DNA from: Nymphalis io
Lineage: Eukaryota > Arthropoda > Insecta > Lepidoptera > Nymphalidae
Direction of reading: 5' to 3'
DNA: 64,000 nt
Assembly (NCBI RefSeq): GCF_905147045.1
Contig: NC_065891.1
Coordinates: 11,541,001-11,605,000 of the forward strand
Part shown: piece after piece, positions 49,691 through 60,735 of the stretch
How the letters are laid out: each line of letters begins with the position of its first letter
Numbering within the stretch: the first letter of the stretch is position 1
Program-made: the position numbers and the translations under genes
The notes under the pieces: model-generated
The model's database searches: none
What the model saw: the letters and a program-made list of their open reading frames with translations, nothing else
Told to the model about the DNA's origin: nothing

Positions 49691-49727
49691 GACTCTACTC
49701 CACCTGTTGGTAAGTGGTAGTAGAGTC
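49691..49727 (-). promoter_or_regulatory. 3' UTR hairpin of LINE L
   Basis: GACTCTACT, a bulged A, CCACTT, a 6-nt loop, AGGTGG and AGTAGAGTC give a 15-bp stem with one bulge. The centre, CACTTACCAACAGGTG, recurs in LINE J and in every intact SINE B. Likely the site the reverse transcriptase recognises on its RNA (inference from other LINEs). Confidence 0.7.
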
Positions 49728-49770
49728 CAAACGCGACGACGGCCAGTACGGACGGGAAAAACGTTCTGCA

Positions 49771-52718
49771 CTAGCCGCCTTCGCCTTGCCGGCCCGCAAG
49801 ATGCCTCTTCACGCCTCGTTTGAAGGAACCCGGGTTGTAAGAGGAGGGGAACACGTGAGCTGGTAAGGAATTCCATTTTTTGGAAGTGCGACAAAGAAAG
49901 GAGTTGCCAAATTTCTTTGTTCGCGATGGAATTGATGTCACAGTTAGGCGGTGACATCGAGAACCAGCTCGCGTGGACTTAAGAAGGAAGGGGGAAGCAG
50001 GAATTAGAGAGAATAATTCCTCAGAGCACTCGCCGTGATACAGTCGATAGAAAGCGCTCAGTGCTGCTATCTCACGACGCAATTGTAAAGGTTCAAGGGT
50101 GTTTGTGACCTTTACGTCGCCAATAATGCGTACGGCACGTCGCTGCAACCGGTCCAAGGCCTCAAGTAGGTACTTAGCGGAGCCATCCCAAAGGTGCCAG
50201 CAATATTCCACGCAAGACCGTACCAGTGTTTTGTACAGCAGGCACAGTTGTTGTGGCGTGAAAAAGCGCCGCACCTTGTTCAGAACTCCGAGTTTCCGTG
50301 AAGCTGTTTTTATAACAGCCTCGATGTAATCCCTTGGACTAAGGTCGCAGCGAACGTCAATCCCCAGCATGGCGATTTTGCTTTGCATCACCAGCGGAGT
50401 ACCACAGAGGGAGGGAAGAGGGGAAAATGTTGACTTTTTCGCCGTGAGAGCGCATACCTGTGTTTTCTTGGCATTAAACTCAACAAGATTATCAGAGCCC
50501 CATTTGGCGATGAGCTCTAACGTCCTATCGAGTTCAATGACAAGATTCTTCCGCCTCTCTTCAATTTCCGCTCGCCCAGCCACTGCGCGTCCGTGGTATC
50601 CACCATGCACTGTACTTTCGTCTGCATAGCAATGTATGTTCCCAAGAGAGAGCATATCATTGATATGCAAAAGAAAGAGTGTGGGAGATAGCACAGATCC
50701 CTGGGGGACCCCAGCATTCACTACATAGAATTGTTAAGCGCAACCATCAACTAAAACACGAAGGCTACGCTTGTGTAGGAAGCTGGCAATCCAGGTGCAT
50801 AGCTGAGCAGGCAGACCATATGCCGGCAGCTTGGAGAGAAGACTTCTGTGCCAGACCCTGTCGAAAGCCTTGGAGATATCGAGGCTGACAACCAACGATT
50901 CTCCATGCTTGTCGATAGCTTCACCCCAGAGGTGCGTTACGTACGCTAGAAGATCACCTGTGGACCGTTTTGGTCGAAACCCGTATTGACGATCATTAAT
51001 TAAAGAGTGATCTTCTAGGTAATGGATCAGTTGGTTGTTTAAAATCCGTTCCATCACCTTACAAAGTACTGAGGTGATAGCTATTGGCCGATAATTTGCC
51101 GGGTCAGACTGATCCCCTTTTTTGGGAACCGCTTGCACATTAGCTCTTCTCCAAGCCTCCGGCACACTTCCCGAAGAGAGAGAAAGTTGGAACAGGCGCG
51201 TTAACACAGGAGACAGCTCCGCTGCGCACTTCTTCAGCACTATGGCTGGTATTCCATTGGGACCGCTAGCTTTCCGTACATCAAGTGATTGCAGCTCCGC
51301 ACGAACATCACGTTGCCTGATTTTGATGTCAGGCATCGTATGGCCACATGAAGGTATTGTAGGTGGCAGCGCACTACAATCATCGATGACGGAATTATCG
51401 GCAAAGAGTTTAGCCAGGAGATCAGCTTGCTCTTGCGGACTGTGAGCTAGCGAACCGTCCGGATTTCTGAACGGTGGCAACGAAGGTTGGCAGAAATTGC
51501 TTTGCACAGACTTGGTCAGACGTCAGAAGCCACGGGAGCCCCTAGGATGCGAAACAAGGTCATGACCAATCTGTACAATGCGCTGTGCATCCGCTCTCGT
51601 GTATGCCTTTCTACAGGACTTGGAATTTTTATTATAGTTTGCTTTCAGTGAGTCAATGTTAGATGCCCCGCTAATGCAGCCGTTGATCCACTTGCGATAT
51701 GCCGCCTGCTTAGATGATACAGCATCGGCACATTCACGAGTGAACCAACGGTTACGCGTACTCCTACTGACGAGATCTGAGCTAGGAATGTAGTATTCCA
51801 TTCCCAGCATGATCTCGCCAGCAACGGCAGTGGCACTAGCTGTCGGCTTCAGTGGGCATTCCCACTGAAGCAACGTTCCTTCCAAGGGACCGACGCATAG
51901 TAATCGCGCATACCGTCCCAATCCGCCGACCTATAGTGCCAAACGCGACGTTTGCATACCGCTAGTGGCGGCAGCTTGGCCTGTGGCACTCTGGTAGAAA
52001 TAAGGCTGTGATCCGAAGAGCCAAGAGGAGCCTGAACCACAACCTGATATTCCACCGGGTGAGAAGTCAGCAGAAGGTCCAGTAGAGAAGGTGCTTGCCC
52101 ATCAATGTCTGGGATCCTGGTGGGCTGATCAACCAGTTGGGTCAAGTCATGTGTGAGAGCAAAAGCATGAGCAGTCCTTCCAGCATGGTCAGTTTTGAGG
52201 GATTTCAACCAGGATTCGTGGTGAGCATTAAAATCCCCCAAAAACACCAATTCCGCGTTAGGAAATTGCTCTTGCGCAGCATCTGCCACCCGACTAAGAT
52301 GGTCAAATAATCGGCTTGTCTCCAAGTCACCATTGTGGGATCTGTAGAGGCACACGTAGACTCGGCCCTGACGAACCAGGTCCACACGTACCACCAACAT
52401 GGAGAAGGAGGGGTCCTCCAAGCAGCGCAGTCGGTGACAGCAAACATCCGTCCTGACGAACAAGCATACTCCGGCTTTCGCTTTGAAGGATTCTTCAAGC
52501 GCGTAGCCGGGATAATTAAGGTAGCTGGTATCGGCAGGACGGAGTATTTGTGTCTCCGTGAGAAACAACATTGCTGGCCGTGCTGTCTCGAGATGGTGGT
52601 GGACAGCGTTGAGGTTAGTGTGGAGTCCTCGGATGTTAGAGAACTCGACCTCAAACAGCGAGGGTATGGTGGGGGTGTGCACCGCTGTACGACCGTTATT
52701 TCTGTTTTGTTGCGCCAT
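49771..52718 (-). pseudogene. Endonuclease-reverse transcriptase ORF of LINE L, broken
   Basis: The likely start is Met at 52718 (MAQQNRNN). The AP-type endonuclease is intact in its key residues: N in 'SNIRGLHTN', E in 'LFLTETQI', 'FLGDFNAHH', 'GSSDHSLI'. A frameshift near 51860 separates it from the linker. TGA at about 51523 replaces a Trp codon ('GSRGF*RLTKSV'). Reverse transcriptase follows: 'VPKKGDQSDPANYRPIA', motif A 'SLDISKAFDRVWH', then TAA at 50734, then 'NAGVPQGSVLSPTLF'. Motif C is 'HCYADES', where relatives have YADD, so the second catalytic Asp is Glu. The C-terminus 'VRSCVEYCWHLWDGSAKY' matches fragment J. Inactive. Confidence 0.93.
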
Positions 52719-53256
52719 TTGGGAAAAATAGAATGGAAAAGAGACGTGAAGCGAGCGATGTATTGCCACGATAGGGATGGGCAAAGCGTGGAGGCGTGTT
52801 TCCCCAAGTGGTTGCCAAAAGGAAAAATACACTGACCCGCCGGACGGAAGGGCCCTCGAACCCCCCCGGAAGTGGCCGCCGGGACCCCACCTACCGGTCA
52901 CCAACCGGCACGACGGTCCACCCCGAGATTATGCGTGGCCTGGTGGGGCAGCCTCACGAGCTGGTTAGGCACGCTCGGGCCCCTGTACTATGCCACGGGC
53001 GGCCAGCGGAACAGCCGTTTCTTCGGGTCTCCCTGTCCGGCAGGTCAATACAGTTTCCCCCGGCATTGGTTCAACAGCCGTCTCCAATTGGACCAACACC
53101 CATCGCGGCAATACTCGCTCGGGCTCTGGTTGTACGCTGGCTGACCTCGAAACGCGGCTGCAAGCCACTTCACGAGTTTTTCACCATGCGTACGGTGGTA
53201 ACAAGCCAGGCGGATGTTAGCATCCTACCACCAGATGAGCAGATGGTCGCTCAGAA

Positions 53257-53335
53257 ATCCCTTAGTCGCCTCTTACGACACCCATGGGAAAGAGAGGGGC
53301 AGTGAAATGTATTCTTTCTCCGTCACTGCACGGAA
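53257..53335 (-). promoter_or_regulatory. Structured 5' leader of LINE L
   Basis: On the minus strand: CCGT, a 7-bp stem GCAGTGA / TCACTGC (53323-53329 / 53299-53305) around a 17-nt loop containing GAATA, then CCCATGGG and TGTCGTAAGAGGCGACT followed by AAGGGAT. It shares order and core box with the leaders of RTE copies R and S. Confidence 0.75.
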
Positions 53336-54524
53336 TAAAATTTTCCGGATTTCTACCAACATCGAATATCATCCCATAATATTTGCAGCTTCAGAAATTA
53401 TTCTTAAGAATTAAGCTACATTAACAGAAGCTATTTATTTCTTCAGGCCAGTTACCTTTATAAGTAAAAACATAAGAAAATTAAAATCGAAATGTTGTTA
53501 TTACTTTATCTCGTTAAAAAACGTATTTCAAATATCTGTAAGAAAACATTTACGTTATTTACCAGGCCATCATTTTTACATTAAAAAGCAGTTTCATGTT
53601 TCAGCAAACAATTCCCAATGTCATAGTGGTGTGACATAACAACGATTATTTAGAGCGTGACAAGCTTCGTATTAATAATAATTAGTACGAACATAACGAC
53701 AATAACGACGTGATCTTATATTTACGTCTTAATACACAAAATTAACAATTCCTGTTTATGATCTTACAAACGTAATTACTAATCCATTGTTGTGTCGCGT
53801 ATGTTTTGCTGTCACGTAGTTCAAACGATCTCTTAATATATTATAGGAAATGTTTCTTTAAGAATTTTGTATGCGTAAATTTTATTGAAGGACTATGAAA
53901 TTGTATCCGTTCATTTTCGTCTTATTCAACGTTCTCTCACTAGCTAATTAAGATGAGTTAGAAGTATTATAGACGATATTTTGTACTTAAAATATAGCTT
54001 CGTTAACTTTGTGGTCGGTTTTTTCAAAGGGCAGAGAATATACCATTTATAATGAAGGTGCTTGATGGTATTACCAACTGTGATTAGCCAAAACTTACTC
54101 ATACTTTAGCAATAACAAAAAAATCAGAAATTAGCCGTTAATTTACAGTTATGGCTTAAACTGATGAAAATATTATCGACGAATATTTGATGACTAAATT
54201 CTACATATGAATTTCATTTATAGTAAGGTTTGAATGGTAAAAAATTCTTAAGTCATTATGCCTGCTTTTCGTTTCAACTGTACAATCTTGTAGGTCAATT
54301 AAGTTATTAAATATATAAATATATTATTCTTGTTATTATTTTATATATTATAAATATACATGTCTGTTTGTACGGCTGGACCAATATTAATATTTTTTTA
54401 ATCCAATCTAAATATGAAATCGAGTTACAGAACAAAACAATTTTTAAAGTAATATATATATATATATATATATACTGACGGACAGCTGGTTAAGATTTTT
54501 TGGTTCACAATGAACAAACGGTAC
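53336..54524. other. A+T-rich non-coding stretch
   Basis: No gene or repeat recognised; an (AT)n tract near 54451-54473. Confidence 0.5.
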
Positions 54525-54780
54525 ATAATAATATCCAGAGACATTATTCACACACGGCCATCTGATACCAAACTAAGCAGAGCTACTATGGAAACCAGAC
54601 AACTGATATACTACATATACTACTTTTCTTTTGTAAATACATACTTATATAGACAATTACACCCAGACTCAGGACAAACAGACATGTCCATGCTCACAAA
54701 TGTTTGTCCTGGGTGGGTATCTAACCCACAACCTTCGGTGGGATAAGTAAGTATCTACCAACCACGCCAACCGGCTCGTC
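54525..54780 (-). repeat. SINE D copy abutting a LINE tail
   Basis: The minus strand starts with the tRNA-like head GACGAGCCGGTTGGCGTGGT at 54780 and ends with an ATT-rich tail at 54525. It begins directly after the A+T tail of LINE M in the same orientation. Confidence 0.88.
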
Positions 54781-54782
54781 AA

Positions 54783-55253
54783 AGTATTTATTTATTTATT
54801 TATTAGATCACCAACAAAGTACACACAGATAAATGATAGCACACAGTTCATAAAATAAAAAATAAAAGAAGTGGTACCTCAATTACAGGTGATAACTGCA
54901 TGAACAAAAAGGCAACATATACATTATAGCACAAAAAAAAAACAAATAAAAGACAAATCAAAATTTCAAGTTACAAAACAAAAAAATACAATGAATAAAA
55001 AATTAATAAACTAAAATAAAAATAATAATGAAAACTAATATGAATACTTAAGTATTACTTATTAATGGTATTATGGACCTTCTATTATGTATGTATACTA
55101 ATATTTATGTATATTGTTGGTAAAGATGTTTACATCCTTGTCCATGTCTACGCAATTATAGGTCTTTATAATTCTATTTATAGGTGAACTATATCCTAGG
55201 TTGGATTTTGAAGCTTTAGTTTCAAACAATTTACGCCTGTTCAAGCGTAAGTA
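54783..55253 (-). pseudogene. LINE fragment M (C-terminus, 3' UTR and TAAA tail)
   Basis: The minus strand at 55253-55098 encodes 'LRLNRRKLFETKASKSNLGY' then 'SSPINRIIKTYNCVDMD' and 'DVNIFTNNIHKY', ending at a natural-looking TAG. The 'NSPINR...YN...DIF' pattern is the C-terminal end of arthropod LINE reverse transcriptases. Roughly 300 nt of A-rich 3' UTR follow, ending in (AAAT)n at 54783-54806. Strongly 5'-truncated. The clade is uncertain (Jockey group likely). Confidence 0.65.
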
Positions 55254-55654
55254 TTAATAATATTACATAGTTGTAATAATATTTGATAATAGTATGAACT
55301 AATTTACACTAATGTAACAAAATTCCATAATTAACGAGCACACAACATCACTATAGATTGTTTGTCGTTACGCTAATATTGGTGTAATTACCCGAACTCT
55401 ATGCAGAATATACCCTAGAGTGTTTCTTGTACTTAATTATACCGTCAGATCTTTTGTCCTACGATATATTACGAGGAAATTTATAAATAAATTTGATTTT
55501 TCGCAAGTTCATGTAACAATATCGTATTCACATTTCTTTTTAACTTTAGAACGGTTAATTCATGTTTTAGAAGGCAATTGCTGATATGTTTATATTTTTG
55601 TAATACGATATATTCACGAATAGTCAGTAAATTTTAATGAATTCAATAAAACTG
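55254..55654. other. A+T-rich non-coding stretch
   Basis: Nothing recognised. Confidence 0.5.
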
Positions 55655-55910
55655 TTCGTTCGAATCTTAACCGATGATTGTGGTTTCACACCCGGGCAAG
55701 CACCAATTTTCATGTGCTTAATTTGTGTTCATAATTCATCTCGTGCTGGACCAGAAGAAACCTGCATGTGTCTAATTTCACTGGAATACCGCCAAATCTG
55801 TATTCCACCAACCCGCATTGGGGCAGTGTGGTGAAATAAGCTTTAAACCTTCCCCTTAAAAAAAAAAGAGGAGGCTTTAGTCCAACAGTAGGAAATGCAC
55901 AGGCTGTTAT
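55655..55910 (+). repeat. SINE A (plus strand), head partly lost
   Basis: 'tcgaatcttaaccgatgatt', decayed B box GGTTTCACACCC, full body, and 3' end 'cacaggctgttatta'. An A run near 55860 has expanded. Confidence 0.88.
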
Positions 55911-56394
55911 TACTACAACTACTGGTCGTGTTTTAAATTGTCTTACTTCAATTTATTTTACCAGTTATGTCAAGTTATCATATGATGTTATTACATTGTT
56001 AGCATTTTCTACATGATCGAACCGTAATAATTATTATCTACTTTCGAATATACTAAAATTTACAAAGGTAATTTCAAAATGAAATGATAAAACCTTAATA
56101 ACAGGAAAATAAATTGGACTGAATATTCATGAGCGCTCTATCATTGTTATTTAAATTTGCTACAAATTTTGCATAGCTTAAATCAGTCCCGTTGACATTG
56201 AAAATTATAATTCTGTGTACTCAGTACTAATCGTCGATTACTATCGACTTATAAAGACATGGATGTTGATGATTTTACAAATTCATTGGTTAGACTTAGT
56301 TACTGAAATTTAAAAAAAAAACATTTCTAAGGGATTTAATTATATTTACAATTTTTGTAAACAATCATATTGATCAATTGAATTTGACACTCTT
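55911..56394. other. A+T-rich non-coding stretch
   Basis: Nothing recognised. Confidence 0.5.
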
Positions 56395-56420
56395 TGAGAT
56401 AATTTTTATCTATTTATTTA

Positions 56421-59377
56421 TCAACAGCCAATCGTTGTCCACTGCTGAACATAGGCCTCTCCCAAGGTGCGCCAAAGCTCCCTGTCCTCCGCCTTCCGCA
56501 TCCAGTTGGTGCCCGCCACCTTCTTAAGGTCGTCGGTCCACCTGGCTGGAGGGCGCCCTACGCTGCGCTTGCCGATTCGCGGTCTCCACTCTAGGACTCG
56601 TCTGCTCCAACGGCCATCGGTCCTACGACATACGTGACCAGCCCACTGCCACTTCAGCCTGCTAATTTTGCAAGCTATGTCGGTGACTCCGGTTCTTTTC
56701 CGGATAATCTCATTTCTGATCTTATCCTTCAAAGATACTCCGAGCATAGCTCGCTCCATAGCACGCTGAGCGACTTTGAATTTGTGGACTAGTCCCGCAG
56801 TTAGTGTCCACGTTTCGGCACCGTATGTCATGGCAGGTAAGACGCATTGGTTGAAGACTTTCGTCTTCAAACATTGCGGTATAGACGACTTGAGGACTTG
56901 ACGAAGGTTGCCAAATGCTGCCCATCCCAAGCGAATTCTTCGATCGGCTTCCTTCTCGAAGTTGTTCCTACCGACTTGTATTATCTGTCCTAGGTAGGTA
57001 TATTCACTAACAACTTCGAGAGGTTTCCCCTCGACGTATATCGGTCCCGGCACGACATGCCTATTGAACATGACCTTGGTCTTGTCCAAGTTCATACCGA
57101 GACCGACACGCCGGGAAGACTCGCCTAGGCTACGCAGCATTTCGGTGAGTTGTTCCAGCGACTCTGCTATGATGACGATATCGTCGGCAAATCGAAGGTG
57201 TGAGATGTACTCGCCGTTTACATTGACTCCATACCTAGTCCAATCCAGCGTTTTGAAAACGTCTTCCAACGCGTTGGTGAACAGTTTCGGGGATATTACA
57301 TCCCCCTGTCTCACCCCTCTGCGCAGTTGGATCGCCTTCGTCTTACAGTCCTGGATGTGGACAGTCATTGTAGCGGCGTTGTACAGACATCTCAGTACCT
57401 CGATATATCTCCAATCGATATGACATCTCTGCAATGAGTCGAGCACTGCCCAGGTTTCGATGGAGTCGAAGGCTTTCTCGTAGTCCACATATGCCATACA
57501 CAGCGGCTGATTGTACTCTTCGGTCTTCTGCACAATCTGCCGAACAGTATGGATGTGGTCCACGGTGCTGTAGCCTGATCGAAATCCGGCTTGCTCTGGG
57601 GGCTGGAACTCGTCAAGTCGTCTGGCGAGACGGTTCGTGACGACTCTAGAGAACAGCTTATACACGTGACTCAGGAGGGAGATTGGTCTGTAGTTTTTCA
57701 AGAGGGTTTTATCACCTTTCTTGAAAAACAGTACCACCTCACTCTCGCTCCACGTTTCCGGGGTCTTGCCATGTTGGATGACGGAATTAAAGAGGCTTGC
57801 TAGCTCTTTCAGGACCGGAGTCCCGCCTGCCTTAAGCAACTCTGTTGTGATTCCGTCATCTCCCGGAGCTTTGTTGTTTTTAAGCTGTTCTAGAGCCGCC
57901 CTAATCTCTCCTTGGTCAACGACCGGGAGCTCCTCGGAGTAATGGCGCATAAGAGGGGCGCGCTGGTCATCAATACTGATTCCCACGGGTTTATCCGATC
58001 TTGAAGAGAACAACTGCCCATAAAACCTCTCTACTTCTCCGATAATCTCAGGCCTAGAGGTAACGACCCCACCATTTTCAGTTTTAAGTTTTGTCAGACG
58101 CGGCCTCCCAAACTTGCGAGCGAACACTTTCGATCCCCGATTTTGCTCAATCGCAGCCTTGATGGCACGGGTATTGGAGCGTCGGAGATCGCGTCGCGTC
58201 AGCATTTTTATTGTTCGGTTTAAGGCCTTATCTGACAAAAACGATGGTAGTTCTCGTCGTTTTCTCATGAGCTCGAGTGTCTCAGCAGAGAGTTTTGGTG
58301 CGTTGTCTCTTCTCTGTGGCGGAAAACACTTGCGGGATGTGTTTTGCAGTATTTTGACCAGCGTGTCGGTTCTCTCATCAATGCTGCTTATGGTTTCCAA
58401 CGCGGTGAATTGATTTTGAAGTTCCATTTGGAACTTTTCGGAGCCTTGAGCAGCTTGGAGCATGGTAGGTCGGAGAGTAGACCTCATCATTCTCAATCTT
58501 TCGGCTTTTAAGTTGATATTTAGAGTGCCTCGAACCAAGCGGTGATCACTTCCGGTATTAAACCTGTTGATCACTGAAACATCTCTAAATATGTGCCTTT
58601 TATTCGAAATGATAAAGTCTATCTCGTTCCTTGTCACGTTATCGGGGCTTCGCCAGGTCCACCTCCTCTGAGGCTTCTTTTGAAAGAAAGAATTCATCAA
58701 AAAAGCCCCTGTGCTTCGAGAAAGTTTACCAGCATTTGCCCCCTGTGATTTCTGCAGCCCAAGCCGTAAGGTCCGACTTTCGATTCACCGCTATCTTGTA
58801 CTCCCACTTTAGCATTAAAGTCTCCCATAACAACATTGTAGTGGGCCTTCGAGGTGTCGTTGAGGGCCTTTGCGATGTCCTCGTACATCGCTTCGACCAC
58901 ATCATCAGAGTATGTCGAAGTTGGCGCATATACCTGTACGACCTTCAGGGAGTACCTGTCGGAAAGTTTTAGGACAAGGTACGCTACCCGGTTCGACACA
59001 CTACTGATTTCCACAATGCTGCTAATGAGATCCTTTTTGACTAGAAAACCGACACCACCCTGGGAGAGGTTATCGCCTCCGCGGAAGTAGAGTAAGTTAC
59101 CGGACTCTAGAGTTATCGTGTCCTCCCCCTGTCTTCGGACTTCAGATAACCCCAGTATATGCCAGTTTATATGACTTAACTCTACTTCTAATTCGGCGAG
59201 GTGATGGTCCAGCCTCATCGAGCGTCCATTATACGTTGCCATTTTCAGTCGTTTTATACGGTAGCCTGCCGTGAACCGGTGATTCTTAGCACCCCCTGCC
59301 CTGCCGATACCGCGACCGCTACCTTGGTCGGGCCTAGCGGGCTTGCCGGTAACTGGGGGCCTTTTTTTTGGGCGCAT
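56421..59377 (-). pseudogene. RTE endonuclease-reverse transcriptase, one frameshift
   Basis: 59377-58697 encodes the AP-type endonuclease: 'MATYNGRSMR', 'LGLSEVRRQGEDT', 'VVQVYAPTS', 'VVMGDFNAKVG'. It stops at 'EAQGLF*' in a run of six T. 58700-56421 (759 codons) is in the frame reached by adding one T, giving 'LMNSFFQKK', then 'TGSDHRLVRG' that completes the endonuclease. The reverse transcriptase follows: 'FFKKGDKTLLKNYRPISLL', motif A 'AYVDYEKAFDS', 'RRGVRQGDVISPKLF', motif C 'LRFADDIVIIAE'. The C-terminus is 'MTYGAETWTLT' to 'EAYVQQWTTIGC'. All catalytic residues I can place are present. The single lost T is the only visible defect and might even be a sequencing error. Confidence 0.95.
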
Positions 59378-59498
59378 CTGCCATTAATGGAGGGGTTTGC
59401 CCATACTCGCCGCGCTGGGCAGGCGTGTTGGCGAGCGCAGTAGGGGGGGTAAGATGTTTATGGGAGGGACGCTGCTGCCCATCCCCCCTTTTCCCCGT

Positions 59499-59573
59499 CC
59501 CTCAGTCGCCTCTTACGACACCCACGGGATGAGATTGGGGGAGTACTATTCTAAGCCGGTACTCCACGGCCCG
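59499..59573 (-). promoter_or_regulatory. Structured 5' leader of RTE copy R
   Basis: On the minus strand: GGGCCGTG, a perfect 7-bp stem GGAGTAC / GTACTCC (59559-59565 / 59540-59546) with a 12-nt loop ending GAATA, then CTCATCCCGTGGG, TGTCGTAAGAGGCGACT and GAGGGA. Confidence 0.75.
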
Positions 59574-59575
59574 TT

Positions 59576-60469
59576 TAATAAATTTTGCTCTGTAGGTAAT
59601 GATTACAGTGCATATAATATTTTAATCTCAAGATTATGATACCTGAGAATCACAAAGGAAAACACACACACACTAATAAAAACAAATAGAATTCTTCAAA
59701 ACTTAGATTGGAGTCCTTAAAAGTGTACATATTACATAAAACATTTTTTTTACGATAACAAACTTTGAAATAGTAATCTAAAAAGGTAAATCCCTTGTCC
59801 GATGATTCATAGAAATTACAAATATGATCATGAATCCAACCGGTGTATCAAGTCTTGCATAATGTATGCTGTCGACTATCTGACACGGAACCGAGTGTAC
59901 TACTTACGAGAAATAGAATTTATGAACCGAAAAATACAGCTTCCTACGCAAGATATTGGATACGTGATGTAAATTTTTCAATCTGCAACATCTTATCGCT
60001 TCTTTACATAGTGTATTTTTGAAAAAAGTCGAATGCTATGTACATATATTTACAAGAAATATGGTTATATCTTCTTCCTTCTATTTTGAATATTACTTCA
60101 GCGTGGTTGTACTATAATGGATTTTATAAAAAAGTTGATTCGAGATAGTCTAATAGCTTATAACAGGTGACACTCGAGAGAACATCGCGGGTTCAAACCC
60201 AAAACCTATAATAAAAACAATGAATATGTGAGGTACTTCAGAACAGAACAATACAATAGTTTCTATAACCAGCAGCAATGTCTAATTGCAAGAATATATA
60301 TTCCCTTGTCAAATTGATTTATTCTTACTGTTTCCGACCTTTGGTGATAATAATCACTTACTTGTTTTGAGCATTTGAAGATGCGGGTCGACGCTGTGGT
60401 TGTAACTTGAGACAAATTATTTATATATACATTTCTATTTAAAAATAAATTGTTTAATTAATCGTTAAG
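59576..60469. other. A+T-rich non-coding stretch
   Basis: No gene recognised. 60170-60205 has an isolated B-box-like 'gcgggttcaaaccca'. Confidence 0.5.
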
Positions 60470-60650
60470 AGATGGCAAAGTGACTAGAACACGTGACTCT
60501 TGACCAAATATTTCAAGTTTATGCCCGGACAAGCACTGTTAAGTTTTCATTATCTCGTGCACAAAGTGATTGGTGAAGAAAAACTGGAGGATATCTACAT
60601 GTATCAGTACTCTAAACCTTATAATTAAGAAGAGAGGACATGAATGAGTA
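60470..60650 (+). repeat. Strongly degraded SINE A
   Basis: 'agatggcaaagtgactagaa', 'gcccggacaagcactgt', 'ctcgtgcacaaagtgattgg' and 'actctaaacctt' follow SINE A from head to 3' end. Confidence 0.5.
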
Positions 60651-60735
60651 ACTAACTTAATACTGATGTCATATAATTATATATTATGATTATATTTGAT
60701 GATGACTAAACTATCTGTATAATATATAAATTATT

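Larger units (their letters stand above)
49652..53335 (-). mobile_element. CR1/Jockey-type LINE L, near full length
   Basis: The element runs from a structured 5' leader (53257-53335) through about 600 nt of G+C-rich 5' untranslated DNA, one broken endonuclease-reverse transcriptase ORF (52718 to 49771), and a 3' UTR with a strong hairpin, to an A tail of about 18 nt at 49652. No separate ORF1 is visible. The poly(A) end fits target-primed insertion. A clean target-site duplication was not found (aaatatttta and aaaattttat are only similar). Its G+C content contrasts sharply with the flanks. Confidence 0.92.
56395..59575 (-). mobile_element. RTE LINE copy R, almost intact, about 3.2 kb
   Basis: It has a structured leader at the 5' side (59499-59573), one EN-RT coding region, a 3' end directly after the stop codon (CAGCAGTGGACAACGATTGG, CTGTTGA) and a short TAAATAAATAGATAAA tail. 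Length and layout are those of RTE-clade elements: single ORF, very short 3' UTR, simple-repeat tail. G+C is much higher than in the flanks. No exact target-site duplication was identified. Confidence 0.93.

Noticed and set aside
49635..53305. Plus-strand ORFs across LINE L, e.g. 52335-52835 and 52796-53305
   Set aside because: Shadows of the minus-strand coding region and G+C-rich leader.
57064..59090. Plus-strand ORFs across RTE copy R
   Set aside because: Antisense shadows of the minus-strand reading frame.
59499..59573. Canonical HDV-like ribozyme in the shared 5' leader
   Set aside because: CTAAGGGA in LINE L resembles the HDV J4/2 region, but there is no room for P3 and the second strand of P1 in the required order.
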